39,758 nucleotides of DNA from assembly GCF_003261175.1 (NCBI RefSeq), contig NZ_QLNP01000065.1:1-39758 (forward strand), in the 5' to 3' direction. Both the position numbers and the translations under genes were made by a program. Positions 8,639-16,648 of this stretch are shown in pieces. Below the pieces are notes generated by a model. It saw nothing but the letters and a program-made list of their open reading frames with translations, did no database searches and had not been told where the DNA came from. The DNA comes from Arthrobacter globiformis (GTDB lineage: Bacteria; Actinomycetota; Actinomycetes; Actinomycetales; Micrococcaceae). Each line of letters opens with the position of its first letter. Positions within the stretch are counted from its first letter, which is position 1.

Positions 8639-9630
8639 TTGCGCGGCCCTGAAGTGGAGGCGCGCACAAGAAGTTCAGGTTCCAGAACGACGTGGTCTAC
8701 CGATCCGTTCAGGTTCTGCTTTTCTGCCAGCTCGATCGCGATGTTTCCCATGTCAGCAATCGGCTGCCGCACTGTGGTCAGAGCCGGGTTGAACCGGGCG
8801 CCCAATGCCAGGCCGTCGAAGCCCATGACTGAAACGTCCTCTGGCACGCGGACACCGCTTTGGCCAAGGGCCGAGATCACCGCGAAGGCGACCATGTCAT
8901 TGGCGGCGATGATCGCGGTCGGGGGATTGTCCATCTCAAGAAAGTGCTTTGCCGCGCGCGCCCCTGCGTCGGGATCGGAGCCGCTGTCGAGTACGAGGGG
9001 CGTGCTGCTGCCTTCGGCTGACAGCTCCAGATAGGCGTCCATTCGGTCCTGGGCAGTGTGGGTCCCGGAGATACCGGAAACGTAGCCGATCGAGGTGTGC
9101 CCCAGGGAACGCAGGTGTTCCAGGGCCAGGACAATTCCGCGGCGGCTGTCGACGGTGACGGTCGGAACCGAGGAGTCGCCTTCCACGCGGTCGATCACTA
9201 CCACCCGGTGGCCAAAATCGAAACGCTTGAGGGCATCGGTATCGACTTTCGTCGAGGGCGCGACGATTCCGAAAGGGGCGTACATGGCCTGCATCGCCGT
9301 GAAGTACCCATCGGTCTTGGCAGCGTCACCGTTCGTGACACACAGCAGCAGCTGGTAGCCGCGCTCATCGGCGGCCTGCGTCATCGTCTTAGCAAGTTCT
9401 GCAAAGAACGGGTTGGTGATGTCAGGGACAATCAGGGGGATGAAGGTGCTGGTCTTTCGACGCAACGCCTGGGCGAGCGGGCTCATCGTGTAGCCGAGCC
9501 CCTCGGCGACACGGAGAATGTGCTCCCTGGTTTCGCTTTTTACGGCCTCCGGCCGGGAAAAAGCCCGGGAAACCGTTGAGCGGTGGACTCCGGCCGCCTT
9601 CGCGACAACGTCAATACTAAGGTCGGCCAT
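8635..9630 (-). CDS. LacI-family transcriptional regulator (1)
   Basis: 331-residue LacI/GalR repressor. The N-terminal HTH covers residues 5-30 (IDVVAKAAGVHRSTVSRAFS), followed by a hinge helix near 48-58 (MSPLAQALRRKT) and a periplasmic-binding-protein-like sensor domain (LIVPDITNPFFAELAKTM onward, ending near SVMGFDGLALGARFNPALTTVRQP). The start at 9630 is preferred over the upstream ATG at 9771 because GGAGGAAG lies 5-12 bases before it and because the HTH is then at the usual distance. It overlaps the preceding Gfo/Idh/MocA gene by 14 bases, so the regulator is cotranscribed with what it probably controls. The candidate operators are the five GCAACCGATCTCA-like sites near 10.6 and 12.0 kb. 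Confidence 0.93.
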   Translation of the reverse strand: MADLSIDVVAKAAGVHRSTVSRAFSRPEAVKSETREHILRVAEGLGYTMSPLAQALRRKTSTFIPLIVPDITNPFFAELAKTMTQAADERGYQLLLCVTNGDAAKTDGYFTAMQAMYAPFGIVAPSTKVDTDALKRFDFGHRVVVIDRVEGDSSVPTVTVDSRRGIVLALEHLRSLGHTSIGYVSGISGTHTAQDRMDAYLELSAEGSSTPLVLDSGSDPDAGARAAKHFLEMDNPPTAIIAANDMVAFAVISALGQSGVRVPEDVSVMGFDGLALGARFNPALTTVRQPIADMGNIAIELAEKQNLNGSVDHVVLEPELLVRASTSGPRK

Positions 9631-10600
9631 TTTCTCTTCCTCCATGGTCGTCATATGCCTGCCAAATCGGGCGCATCGCGTCTTCAAGCTGGGCCAGCGT
9701 TGGCAGCCCTCGGAATCCATCTTCCAGCGTTTCCGCGACACGGCGTACGAACGCATCGTAGAGAGGGTCACTGTCGACGTTGATCGTGGTGGACTCCGTG
9801 GCCCCGTCCACCGAGGTGAATGTGGCAGAACCGTCTGAGTTGACAGAGGCGAATCCGGCCTCGCCTGCCGACGTGAAGCTGCAGTAGCGCTTCAGCGGCG
9901 AATCGGGGAATGCGTACCCCACCTCGATGATGGCTTCGCGCCCGCCCGGGGTGGTAACGATGAGGCTGGCATGGTCCTCGACATCCGCACCGTGTAGTAC
10001 GGAGGAGAGCCGGGTATCTACTTTGTCCGCGGATTCGTTACTGCCATGCAGGAACAGATCGACAAAATGCGGTGCCAGATTCGCCAAGCAACCACCACCT
10101 GCAGCGGCAGGATCCAGCATCCAGGGGTTGCCGTTATGCAGGTAGCGTGAGGGCGGCCCGGCGATAAAGGAGGTTCTCTGGTAGGTCGGACGACCGGCCT
10201 TCGCAAGCCAGCGGTCGGTGGGACCGCCCCGCTGAACCAATGGGACCGTCACGGGCACGCCTGCTGCTTCCGCGGCCTTGCGTACTTTCGTAAGTTCCGC
10301 GAGCGAGGTGCCGAGGGGTTTCTCTACCACGAGCGGAATTCCGCGCTCGATCAGCGCGAGACACTTTTCCGCCATGCCGTTGTGCGGGCCGAAGACATAG
10401 GCAAGCCCGAGATCCGGCAGATCCACCAGGCTCCGCCAGTCAGCCTCAACGGGAGCGCTCCACGCTTCAGCAAGTCCCCGGACGAGCGATACGTCCTCGT
10501 CACTGATGCCGACGACCTCGTGTTCTTCGCCGATCGCCCGCGTACAAAGCGGGACGTGCCAGTGCGAAGCGCCAAGGATGATCGTGCGTGCTCTACTCAT
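9617..10600 (-). CDS. Gfo/Idh/MocA-family oxidoreductase (2)
   Basis: 327 residues, first gene of the minus-strand operon. The EKP motif is at 93-95 and a GGGCLANLAPHFVD segment gives H178/D181. The Rossmann loop is unusual: the expected GxGxxG is ILGASHWHVP (about 8-17), so nucleotide binding may differ from the other three paralogues in the window. A LacI gene follows with a 14-base overlap. The gene is divergent from the aldolase gene, and two operator-like repeats lie 23-50 bases upstream of its start. The substrate is unknown. Confidence 0.85.
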   Translation of the reverse strand: MSRARTIILGASHWHVPLCTRAIGEEHEVVGISDEDVSLVRGLAEAWSAPVEADWRSLVDLPDLGLAYVFGPHNGMAEKCLALIERGIPLVVEKPLGTSLAELTKVRKAAEAAGVPVTVPLVQRGGPTDRWLAKAGRPTYQRTSFIAGPPSRYLHNGNPWMLDPAAAGGGCLANLAPHFVDLFLHGSNESADKVDTRLSSVLHGADVEDHASLIVTTPGGREAIIEVGYAFPDSPLKRYCSFTSAGEAGFASVNSDGSATFTSVDGATESTTINVDSDPLYDAFVRRVAETLEDGFRGLPTLAQLEDAMRPIWQAYDDHGGRENGRP

Positions 10601-10622
10601 CTGCCAGCCCCTTTGCTAAGTA

Positions 10623-10650
10623 TGAGATCGATTGCTGAGATCGGTTGCAA
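10623..10650. promoter_or_regulatory. Tandem LacI-type operators between divergent operons
   Basis: Two head-to-tail copies with a 13-base period: TGAGATCGATTGC (10623-10635) and TGAGATCGGTTGCAA (10636-10650). Read on the minus strand the second copy is TTGCAACCGATCTCA, which fits a degenerate LacI-family operator TGnAAnCGnTTnCA at 9 of 10 fixed positions. They lie between the start of the minus-strand operon (10600) and the aldolase gene (10752) and could control both. The regulator is probably the LacI protein encoded at 8635-9630 (inference). Confidence 0.7.
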
Positions 10651-10751
10651 TAACAGTATGGATGGTGGGAGAGTTTGTCAACGACACTTCAACAGTGGTC
10701 CAGGGATCCTCCGGAACACGGAGGCTGCCTGGGTCAGAAGAAAGGCCAGCA

Positions 10752-11399
10752 ATGTACAAAAAACTTCGCACCCTGCAGACCATCGACGAATCCGGCGCCG
10801 TCCTCATCGTCCGCCTTGAGAACGCTGACGTGGCGGAACGCGTTGCCGAAGCCGCCATCGCCGGAGGCTTCCGCGCCCTTGAAATCACACTTTCGATCCC
10901 CGGAGCGGTCGATGTCATCCGCCGGCTCTCCGCCAGGCATGGGTCAAACGGAGTAGCGGTGGGCGCCGGAACGGTGCTGGACGAGCACTCGGCCTACGAG
11001 TGCATCCGCGCCGGCGCTGAATTCCTGGTCAGTCCCCAGCTGAACCCGGCAATGATTCGGATGGCCAACCGGTATCAGGTACCAACCGTCAGCGGGGCCT
11101 ACACGCCAACGGAGCTTGTTAACTCAGCCGAGGCGGGCGCTGACATCCTCAAGCTCTTCCCCACCGAGGCGGGCGGCATCCCCTACGCCAAGTCCGTGCT
11201 CGCCCCGCTCGCGCATCTGCCGATCATGCCGGCAGGCGGGGTAACCTTGGAGAACGTAGGCGAATGGTTTGCGGCGGGCGTTGTAGGTGTCGGAGTCGGC
11301 AGCTATGTAACAAAAGCTTGGCAGCAGGATGGCGACTTTACCCGCGTCACCAAAGCCGCCGAGGAGTTCCTGGCAGCAGTGGCAGAGGCCCGCCGATGA
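10752..11399 (+). CDS. eda: KDPG/KHG-type aldolase
   Basis: 215-residue class I aldolase that cleaves 2-keto-3-deoxy-6-phosphogluconate (or a related 2-keto-3-deoxy acid) to pyruvate and an aldehyde. It carries the general acid/base E44 (FRALEITL), the Schiff-base lysine K134 in DILKLFPTE and the phosphate-binding segment MPAGGV. The start at 10752 follows AGAAAGG with good spacing; an upstream ATG at 10632 would lie within the operator array and is rejected. It ends ATGA-coupled with a P-loop kinase. It could serve the glucuronate route of the second island, whose product is KDG, or a local substrate. Confidence 0.9.
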   Translation: MYKKLRTLQTIDESGAVLIVRLENADVAERVAEAAIAGGFRALEITLSIPGAVDVIRRLSARHGSNGVAVGAGTVLDEHSAYECIRAGAEFLVSPQLNPAMIRMANRYQVPTVSGAYTPTELVNSAEAGADILKLFPTEAGGIPYAKSVLAPLAHLPIMPAGGVTLENVGEWFAAGVVGVGVGSYVTKAWQQDGDFTRVTKAAEEFLAAVAEARR

Positions 11400-11944
11400 C
11401 AGTCCCCAGCGTCTTTATTGTTATCGGCCCGGCCGGCTCGGGGAAAACGACGGTTGCGCAGAAAACAGCAAGAGAAAACAACGCGGCATACCTGGACAAG
11501 GACCGGGTATGCGGACGCTTTGTCGAGTTCGCGCTGAAGGCAACCGGACACGACCCCACGGACCGGGAGTCCAACGACTACTATCGCGACAACCTGCTGC
11601 CCCTGGAGTACGAGACGCTCATGGATATAGCCGGAGCGAATCTGCGACTGGGACGATCCGTCGTACTCGATGCACCCTTCGGTGCGTACTTCGCCGAACC
11701 GGATTACCTGATGCGTGCCGCTGAACATTTTCACTGGCCCACCTCGGAGACCGTGGTGGTGCGGGTGCGCGTCCCCGAGGAAATGCTCCGGGAGCGTCTC
11801 ATTCAGCGGGGTCTTGAGAGGGACCGGTGGAAACTAGCGCATTGGGACGAGTACTGGGCATCGTATGGCAGCTTGAACTGCACCTGGTCGGGGGCCCGTT
11901 TCCTTGACGTCAACAATGAGAAGCCCCTGATCATTCAGGGATGA
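11396..11944 (+). CDS. P-loop small-molecule kinase (gluconokinase/AAA-like)
   Basis: 182-residue nucleotide-binding protein. It begins MTVPSVFIVIGPAGSGKTT, with Walker A at 11-19, then DKDRVCGRF as in gluconate/shikimate-type kinases, an acidic DAPFG segment and a lid-like arginine-rich stretch (RERLIQRGLERDRWK). Its start overlaps the aldolase stop (ATGA), so the two proteins are probably made in fixed ratio. By context it may phosphorylate the acid or keto-acid that the aldolase uses. A zeta-toxin-like or generic AAA-family kinase is the alternative. No PfkB-type KDG kinase is seen in the window. Confidence 0.75.
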   Translation: MTVPSVFIVIGPAGSGKTTVAQKTARENNAAYLDKDRVCGRFVEFALKATGHDPTDRESNDYYRDNLLPLEYETLMDIAGANLRLGRSVVLDAPFGAYFAEPDYLMRAAEHFHWPTSETVVVRVRVPEEMLRERLIQRGLERDRWKLAHWDEYWASYGSLNCTWSGARFLDVNNEKPLIIQG

Positions 11945-12255
11945 CCTCGGTTCTCTGAAGCGAAAAAATGACCATTGACAGGGCCGCCCAGCCTACGTAA
12001 TGTTGCTTGCAACCGATCTCAGCAACCGATCTCATTGGCGGAAGTGTTGCAACCGATCTCATTCGGGAAGGGCTGAACAGGCTTCTCTCCCACCACAAGT
12101 CAGGGCAGCGCCTCAGCGCTGTGCCGGCTGTTGGCCTCGGCGGCAGGTTGTTCCGTTGGGCCGAGTTACAGCCGGGCGAGACCGGTACACCGTGTCAGGT
12201 GTCCGGGGATAGTCCAATACCCCTCCGCAGCAAACGTGAAAATATGGAGAGTTCA
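11945..12255. other. 311-base intergenic region carrying operators
   Basis: Holds three operator copies (see next entry) and then about 190 bases without a recognisable gene. An open frame runs through it into the transporter gene, but its first 80 residues simply translate the repeats and show no transporter homology. Confidence 0.5.
12008..12061. promoter_or_regulatory. Three LacI-type operator copies upstream of the transporter
   Basis: GCAACCGATCTCA occurs exactly three times: 12009-12021, 12022-12034 (immediate tandem, 13-base period) and 12049-12061. They are inverted relative to the pair at 10623-10650. Copies 1 and 3 are preceded by T, giving the 14-base LacI-like form. They are 195-250 bases before the transporter start and 65-115 bases after the kinase stop, so they likely control the transporter promoter and could loop with the distal pair. 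Confidence 0.72.
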
Positions 12256-13674
12256 ATGAAGACCTCAAAAGAAGCTGTTGGCAGTCCAGACCCTTCGGAG
12301 ATTCCCGAAGTGCCTGGGCGCCCTCGCCGCAACCTCAATATGGTGGCAGGCACGATCGGCCACTTCGTGGAGTGGTACGACTGGTACATTTACGGGTTGC
12401 TGGCAGCCGTGTTCTCATCACAGATTTTTCCAAGTGATTCCCCGTTCGCCTCCCTTATCGCAGCGCTGCTCACCTACGCGGTCGGGTTTGTTGTGCGCCC
12501 GCTCAGCGGAATCATCGTTTCTCCACTGGCCGACCGTTTCGGCCGACGGCTCATCCTGACGCTGGCCATCTCCGGGATGGCGCTCGGTGCCCTGATCATC
12601 GGCCTCACACCTTCATTTGCGACCATTGGCTATGCAGCGCCCGTTCTCTTTCTGGTTGCACGCATTCTCCAGGGGATCTCGGCCGGCAGTGAGGCGCAGA
12701 GCGCCATCGCCTTCATGGTCGAACACGCTCCCGCGAACCGGAGGGGCCTGTTCGGTTCATTTTCCAACATGGCAAGCGGCCTCGCGACCCTCGCCGCGAC
12801 CGGCGCCGCGGCAATGGTGACATCCTCCTTCACTCCAGCGGACCTTGCCGCCTGGGGTTGGCGCATCCCGTTCGTCGCGGGAGGCATCCTCGGCGTCGTC
12901 GGCCTTATCCTGAGGGCCCGGGCAGAAGAGACCCCCGAGTTTGAGGCAACTGCCCTCGTCGATCAAAAGTCCGCCGCGGCCCGCCTGATGGACCTGCTTC
13001 GCGAACACCCGAAGGCGCTGCTGCAGGCAGCAGCACTTTCTGCCCCGGCCGTGGCCTACTACACCTGGGCCACCTTCCTTCCCACCTACGCCAAGCTGAC
13101 CACCGGCCGGGACCTGTCCTCCACACTTGCCGGGAACGTTATCGGGCTGGCCCTGCTCGTGGTCATCGTGCCGGTCTGCGGATACCTTTCCGACCGCCTC
13201 GGCCGACGTAAGATCTTCCCCATCATCGGCGCCATCGGCATGATCGTGCTCTTCTACCCCATGCTCCTGCTGCTGAACCAGCCAGGCTTCTGGGTATACG
13301 TCCTGGTATCGGCGTCCGGGTGGGTGGTTCTCGGTATCTGGCAGGCCGTCTACCCAACCATCCAGGCCGAACTGTTCCCAGCCGCCGTACGGGTATCCGG
13401 CATCGGGTTCGCACACCAGATCGTGATTGCCGTCTTCGGCGGCACCGCGCCGCTGGTCGCCGCTGCGTTCGTCGGCGCCGGGCAGCCAATGCTCGTCGCG
13501 GTCTACATGATTGTCGTTGTGGCCCTTTGCCTCGTCGTCTACTTCACGCTGCCGGAGACCGGCAACCGCGGTGACCGTGCCACCGTGGCGCTTGCTGACC
13601 CTGAAGTGCTCGAGGGCGAACACCTGGTCTCGAGCACCTCGTCGCCCGCCAACGAGGCTAATCGTTCACAGTAG
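12256..13674 (+). CDS. MFS transporter, metabolite:H+ symporter (MHS) type
   Basis: Inner-membrane proton symporter of 472 residues with about 12 hydrophobic segments. The N-terminus shows the MHS signature GTIGHFVEWYDWYIYG (33-47), followed by SPLADRFGRRLILT (MFS loop 2-3 motif) and its second-half counterpart GYLSDRLGRRKIFP. MHS members import organic acids such as shikimate, 2-oxoglutarate, citrate or betaine, so a sugar acid is a plausible substrate next to a KDPG-type aldolase. The start at 12256 is chosen because GGAG lies 7-10 bases upstream; ATG 12244 overlaps that site. It follows the operator array. Confidence 0.9.
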   Translation: MKTSKEAVGSPDPSEIPEVPGRPRRNLNMVAGTIGHFVEWYDWYIYGLLAAVFSSQIFPSDSPFASLIAALLTYAVGFVVRPLSGIIVSPLADRFGRRLILTLAISGMALGALIIGLTPSFATIGYAAPVLFLVARILQGISAGSEAQSAIAFMVEHAPANRRGLFGSFSNMASGLATLAATGAAAMVTSSFTPADLAAWGWRIPFVAGGILGVVGLILRARAEETPEFEATALVDQKSAAARLMDLLREHPKALLQAAALSAPAVAYYTWATFLPTYAKLTTGRDLSSTLAGNVIGLALLVVIVPVCGYLSDRLGRRKIFPIIGAIGMIVLFYPMLLLLNQPGFWVYVLVSASGWVVLGIWQAVYPTIQAELFPAAVRVSGIGFAHQIVIAVFGGTAPLVAAAFVGAGQPMLVAVYMIVVVALCLVVYFTLPETGNRGDRATVALADPEVLEGEHLVSSTSSPANEANRSQ

Positions 13675-13697
13675 GCACGCTCGCCCTTTGACACCGT

Positions 13698-13752
13698 GGC
13701 GGCTCGACCGGGCACAAAAGGGCACGTCTGCCCCGGGTCTCGTCGAGCCGCC
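13698..13752. terminator. Long GC-rich inverted repeat after the transporter gene
   Basis: GGCGGCTCGAC (13698-13708) pairs exactly with GTCGAGCCGCC (13742-13752), and the stem may extend inward through CCGGGCA / TGCCCCGG. It lies 23 bases after the transporter stop. There is no U-tract, so it may act as a transcript-stabilising or Rho-assisted end rather than a classical terminator. Confidence 0.6.
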
Positions 13753-13844
13753 TGGCGTAGTGAGCGCCCCCCGGCGAAGGATCGACATCGCGTTATGAAT
13801 GAAAACTCTTCTACATACGCGCAGAACCGAGAGGATGTTTACAA

Positions 13845-14666
13845 ATGAACCAGATGATTATCAACACATTTTCCTACTTGTGGTCATCTACTGCAATCGA
13901 TGCAATTGCAGAACTGGTCGATAATGGCTATTACGCCTTTGAAGTTCCGGTTAGCTCCCCACATTGTTGGCCGGATGAACTATCCAGCTCGGAGCGCTCG
14001 GCCATTTCTGCGAGGCTGAATGACTATGGCGCCAGGATCAGGTCACTGAACGCCGGCGGATACGACATCAATCTGGCGAGCCCCGGTGCCAATATGCGCC
14101 GCAAGAGTGTCGGGCACGTCAAATCGGTGATTGACCTGGCGGAAGCCTGGAAGGTCCCCGAAGTCGTCATATCCCCCGGCACAAGGCGTCCAATGATTTC
14201 ACCTTCACTCGAAAACGTTTACGGGTGGATGTACGAGAGCCTGGAGAATCTCATCCCGCTGGCCAAACAGGCTGGCACTCGCCTGCTTTTTGAAAACACC
14301 CCCTACTGCTTCACTCCCACCATCCAGGACCTGGCCGGTGTCGTAAACACGGTCAACGACGACGCGGTCAAGATTGTCTACGATGTCGCCAACGCTGCCT
14401 ACATAGGGGAGGACCCCGTTGAGGGTTTGCTCTCCAACCATGAATCAATTGGACTCGTGCATATTTCTGATACGAGTAGGGAAACCTGGGGGCATGATCC
14501 AATCGGCACTGGAGTGATCGACTGGAATGGACTGGGCAATGCCGTCCAAGAGACGTGCGGAGTCAATAACGTTGTTCTTGAGATCATTCGCGAAGAGAAT
14601 CCGTTGCACGAATTCAAGAAGGCGATGCAGGACCTCAGAAATCACGGCTGGGAGCTAGGGAATTAG
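13845..14666 (+). CDS. Sugar-phosphate isomerase/epimerase-type TIM barrel (2)
   Basis: 273-residue xylose-isomerase-like TIM barrel. Probable metal ligands are glutamate in RLLFENTPY, aspartate in KIVYDVANA, histidine in GLVHISD and glutamate in VVLEIIREEN. The last third contains GHDPIGTGVIDW, as in tagatose 3-epimerase/inosose-dehydratase relatives, where such a glycine-rich stretch precedes the final strand. It starts after AGAGGATG with about 8 bases spacing. The codon use is clearly more A/T-rich than in the flanking genes, which suggests separate acquisition. An SDR follows 57 bases later. The substrate is not evident. Confidence 0.86.
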   Translation: MNQMIINTFSYLWSSTAIDAIAELVDNGYYAFEVPVSSPHCWPDELSSSERSAISARLNDYGARIRSLNAGGYDINLASPGANMRRKSVGHVKSVIDLAEAWKVPEVVISPGTRRPMISPSLENVYGWMYESLENLIPLAKQAGTRLLFENTPYCFTPTIQDLAGVVNTVNDDAVKIVYDVANAAYIGEDPVEGLLSNHESIGLVHISDTSRETWGHDPIGTGVIDWNGLGNAVQETCGVNNVVLEIIREENPLHEFKKAMQDLRNHGWELGN

Positions 14667-14723
14667 CTTCAGATAGCTTAAGAACGGTCCCCCTGTGAAT
14701 CCCCATAAAAAGGAGTATGTGCG

Positions 14724-15515
14724 ATGAGAACTTTGGTCAGTGGCGGCAGTAGCGGGATAGGCGCGGCAACTTGCCTGAGAATCGCAGAGGCGGCCCTTGC
14801 CCGTGGCGAGCAGCCGATGATCGCTGTGTGTGGACATGAATTGAACGCCAGCCAGGAGCAAGTTGTTCGTTCGATCCAGTCAATGGGAGGTACCGCGATC
14901 GCACTGGCGGGCGACCTCGGCGATCCCGATGTGCCAAATCAGCTGGTGGCAGCTGCCGTGGCCGAATTTGGTGGCCTGGACTCGTTGATAGCAAACGCTG
15001 GAATCGCCAGCCCTGGTGCTATATGTGACCTATCCATTGAGGACTGGGACAGCATGTTTTCCGTTAACCTCCGCGGCGCGTGGCTTCTTGCCAAAGCCAG
15101 CCACCCGCATTTGAAGGAGAGGCGCGGTTCCGCTTGTTTCACCTCGTCAATGTCCGGCCAGCTGCCACATGCCGGATCAGGCGCTTACAGCCCTAGCAAG
15201 GCTGCACTGACAATGCTGGCCCAAACACTCGCATTGGAATGGGCACCTGAAGGCATCCGTGTAAACGTTGTGTCCCCGGGTATGACCCATACACGGATGA
15301 CCGAAAAAATGTACGCCGATCCCCAAATCAAGAAGGCACGGGAAGACATCATCCCAATGTCAAGGATCGGTGATCCCATGGACATTGCGAACGTGATCGA
15401 ATTCCTTGTGGGCCCGCTATCGGGTTACGTCACCGGTCAAGACATCTGCGTTGATGGTGGCTTCTCCAAATCCATTCTTAGCCATATTCCTGGCCGGCCC
15501 AGCTCCAAATCCTGA
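14724..15515 (+). CDS. SDR-family oxidoreductase (2)
   Basis: 263-residue classical short-chain dehydrogenase with GGSSGIG at 7-13, NAG at 91-93, N115, a serine at 141 or 142, and Y155/K159 in YSPSK. The C-terminal VTGQDICVDGG is typical of family members that reduce keto or oxidise hydroxy groups on sugars and acyl chains. A strong AAGGAG site lies 8 bases before the start. Like its TIM-barrel neighbour it is less GC-rich than the surrounding genes. The two probably form one transcription unit, ended by the hairpin at 15566-15595. Confidence 0.9.
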   Translation: MRTLVSGGSSGIGAATCLRIAEAALARGEQPMIAVCGHELNASQEQVVRSIQSMGGTAIALAGDLGDPDVPNQLVAAAVAEFGGLDSLIANAGIASPGAICDLSIEDWDSMFSVNLRGAWLLAKASHPHLKERRGSACFTSSMSGQLPHAGSGAYSPSKAALTMLAQTLALEWAPEGIRVNVVSPGMTHTRMTEKMYADPQIKKAREDIIPMSRIGDPMDIANVIEFLVGPLSGYVTGQDICVDGGFSKSILSHIPGRPSSKS

Positions 15516-15565
15516 AGTCCGGTGGCTGTCCCGTCGGGCCGGCTCGACCGTGCCGGTGCCCGTCG

Positions 15566-15595
15566 CCGCACCGCCGGGGAAGGCCGACGGTGCGG
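15566..15595. terminator. Bidirectional hairpin between convergent genes
   Basis: CCGCACCG (15566-15573) and CGGTGCGG (15588-15595) form an 8-bp stem with a 14-base loop between the convergent SDR (ends 15515) and MDR (ends 15599) genes. It lacks a U-tract. Confidence 0.55.
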
Positions 15596-15598
15596 GGG

Positions 15599-16648
15599 CT
15601 ACTGACCCGCGAAATCGTCCGGTTCCGATGGTGCGACGTCGATGAGCACCTTTCCGATGGTGCCGTGTTCCACGGCGTCATGGGCCGCGGCGGTCGCTTC
15701 GAGCGGGAAGCGGGTCAGCGGCAGGCCGTGTTCTTCACCGACGCGCAACGCACCGGCGTTCAGCGCCTCGGAGACGGCGGCCACGGCGTGCTGTTTCTGC
15801 TCCTCGGTGACGGTGTAGGTGAGGATGAACTGGTATCGGACGTTCTTTGTCATGCTTTCACGGATGGGAACCGTCACTGATTCTCCGGGATTGGCTGCGT
15901 AGATGGCTATGGTTCCGCTTGGTTTGAGCACCTGCACGTCGGAGTCGATGTTGGCTGGAGCGTTAACGTCAACGATGGTGTCGACACCGCCGGGGGCCGC
16001 CTCGCGGACTGTAGTCACGACGTCGTCGGTGCGGTAGTTGATGACTGTATGGGCTCCGGCGAGGCGTGCGAGTTCGGCTTTGTGGTCTCCACTGACTGTG
16101 GTGATGACGGTTGCGCCGGCCCAGTGCGCGAGTTGAATGGCAGCGTGTCCCACGGCGCCTGCGCCGCCGGTGACCAGTACCGTTCGTCCCGCGAGGGCTC
16201 CGGGGGAGAGCCTGGCAGGGCCGTCCTCGTTCGAGGTCAGCGCCCGGTGCGCTGTCAGGGCAGGGATGCCGATGGACGCACCTGTGTCGAAGGATTCCGT
16301 ACCCGGAAACGCCACTGCTTTGGCCGCCGGTACAACCGCATACTCCTGGGCGGTGCCTTCGTTGCTGCCCCAGGCGACGTCCCAGAGCCAGACGCGGTCG
16401 CCGATGCTGAGTCCTGTCACTCCGGAGCCGATTTCGTCGATCACGCCGGCGCCGTCCTGGTTAGGGACCTTCGGTGCTTCCAGCGGGGCGCTTCCTCCTC
16501 CGCCTGCCCGGGACTTCCAATCGGTGGGGTTCACTCCGGAGACGACCATGCGGACCCGGACCTCACCCGCGCCGGGATCAGCCAGCGGCTTGTCCTGAAG
16601 CTTCAGCACCGAGGACGAACCCGTCTCTTCGTACACAATCGCTTTCAC
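15599..16648 (-). CDS. Quinone-oxidoreductase-like MDR enzyme (zinc-independent)
   Basis: 349-residue medium-chain dehydrogenase/reductase. A GroES-like domain (GVNPTDWKSRAG, then VPNQDGAGVIDEIGSGV) precedes a Rossmann fold with GGAGAVG at 161-167. It lacks the cysteines that bind catalytic and structural zinc, which points to an NADPH:quinone reductase or enoyl/zeta-crystallin type rather than an alcohol dehydrogenase. The likely role is NADPH-dependent reduction of quinones or reactive carbonyls. It reads toward the sugar island, convergent with the SDR gene, and is not obviously part of that island. Confidence 0.88.
   Translation of the reverse strand: MKAIVYEETGSSSVLKLQDKPLADPGAGEVRVRMVVSGVNPTDWKSRAGGGGSAPLEAPKVPNQDGAGVIDEIGSGVTGLSIGDRVWLWDVAWGSNEGTAQEYAVVPAAKAVAFPGTESFDTGASIGIPALTAHRALTSNEDGPARLSPGALAGRTVLVTGGAGAVGHAAIQLAHWAGATVITTVSGDHKAELARLAGAHTVINYRTDDVVTTVREAAPGGVDTIVDVNAPANIDSDVQVLKPSGTIAIYAANPGESVTVPIRESMTKNVRYQFILTYTVTEEQKQHAVAAVSEALNAGALRVGEEHGLPLTRFPLEATAAAHDAVEHGTIGKVLIDVAPSEPDDFAGQ

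Noticed and set aside
12009-12061. Possible CRISPR-like repeats
   Set aside because: Repeat unit is 13 bases, two copies touch with no spacer and no cas genes are present; a LacI operator array fits better.
12007-12255. N-terminal extension of the MHS transporter
   Set aside because: It translates the operator repeats; the transporter homology and a proper ribosome site begin at 12256.
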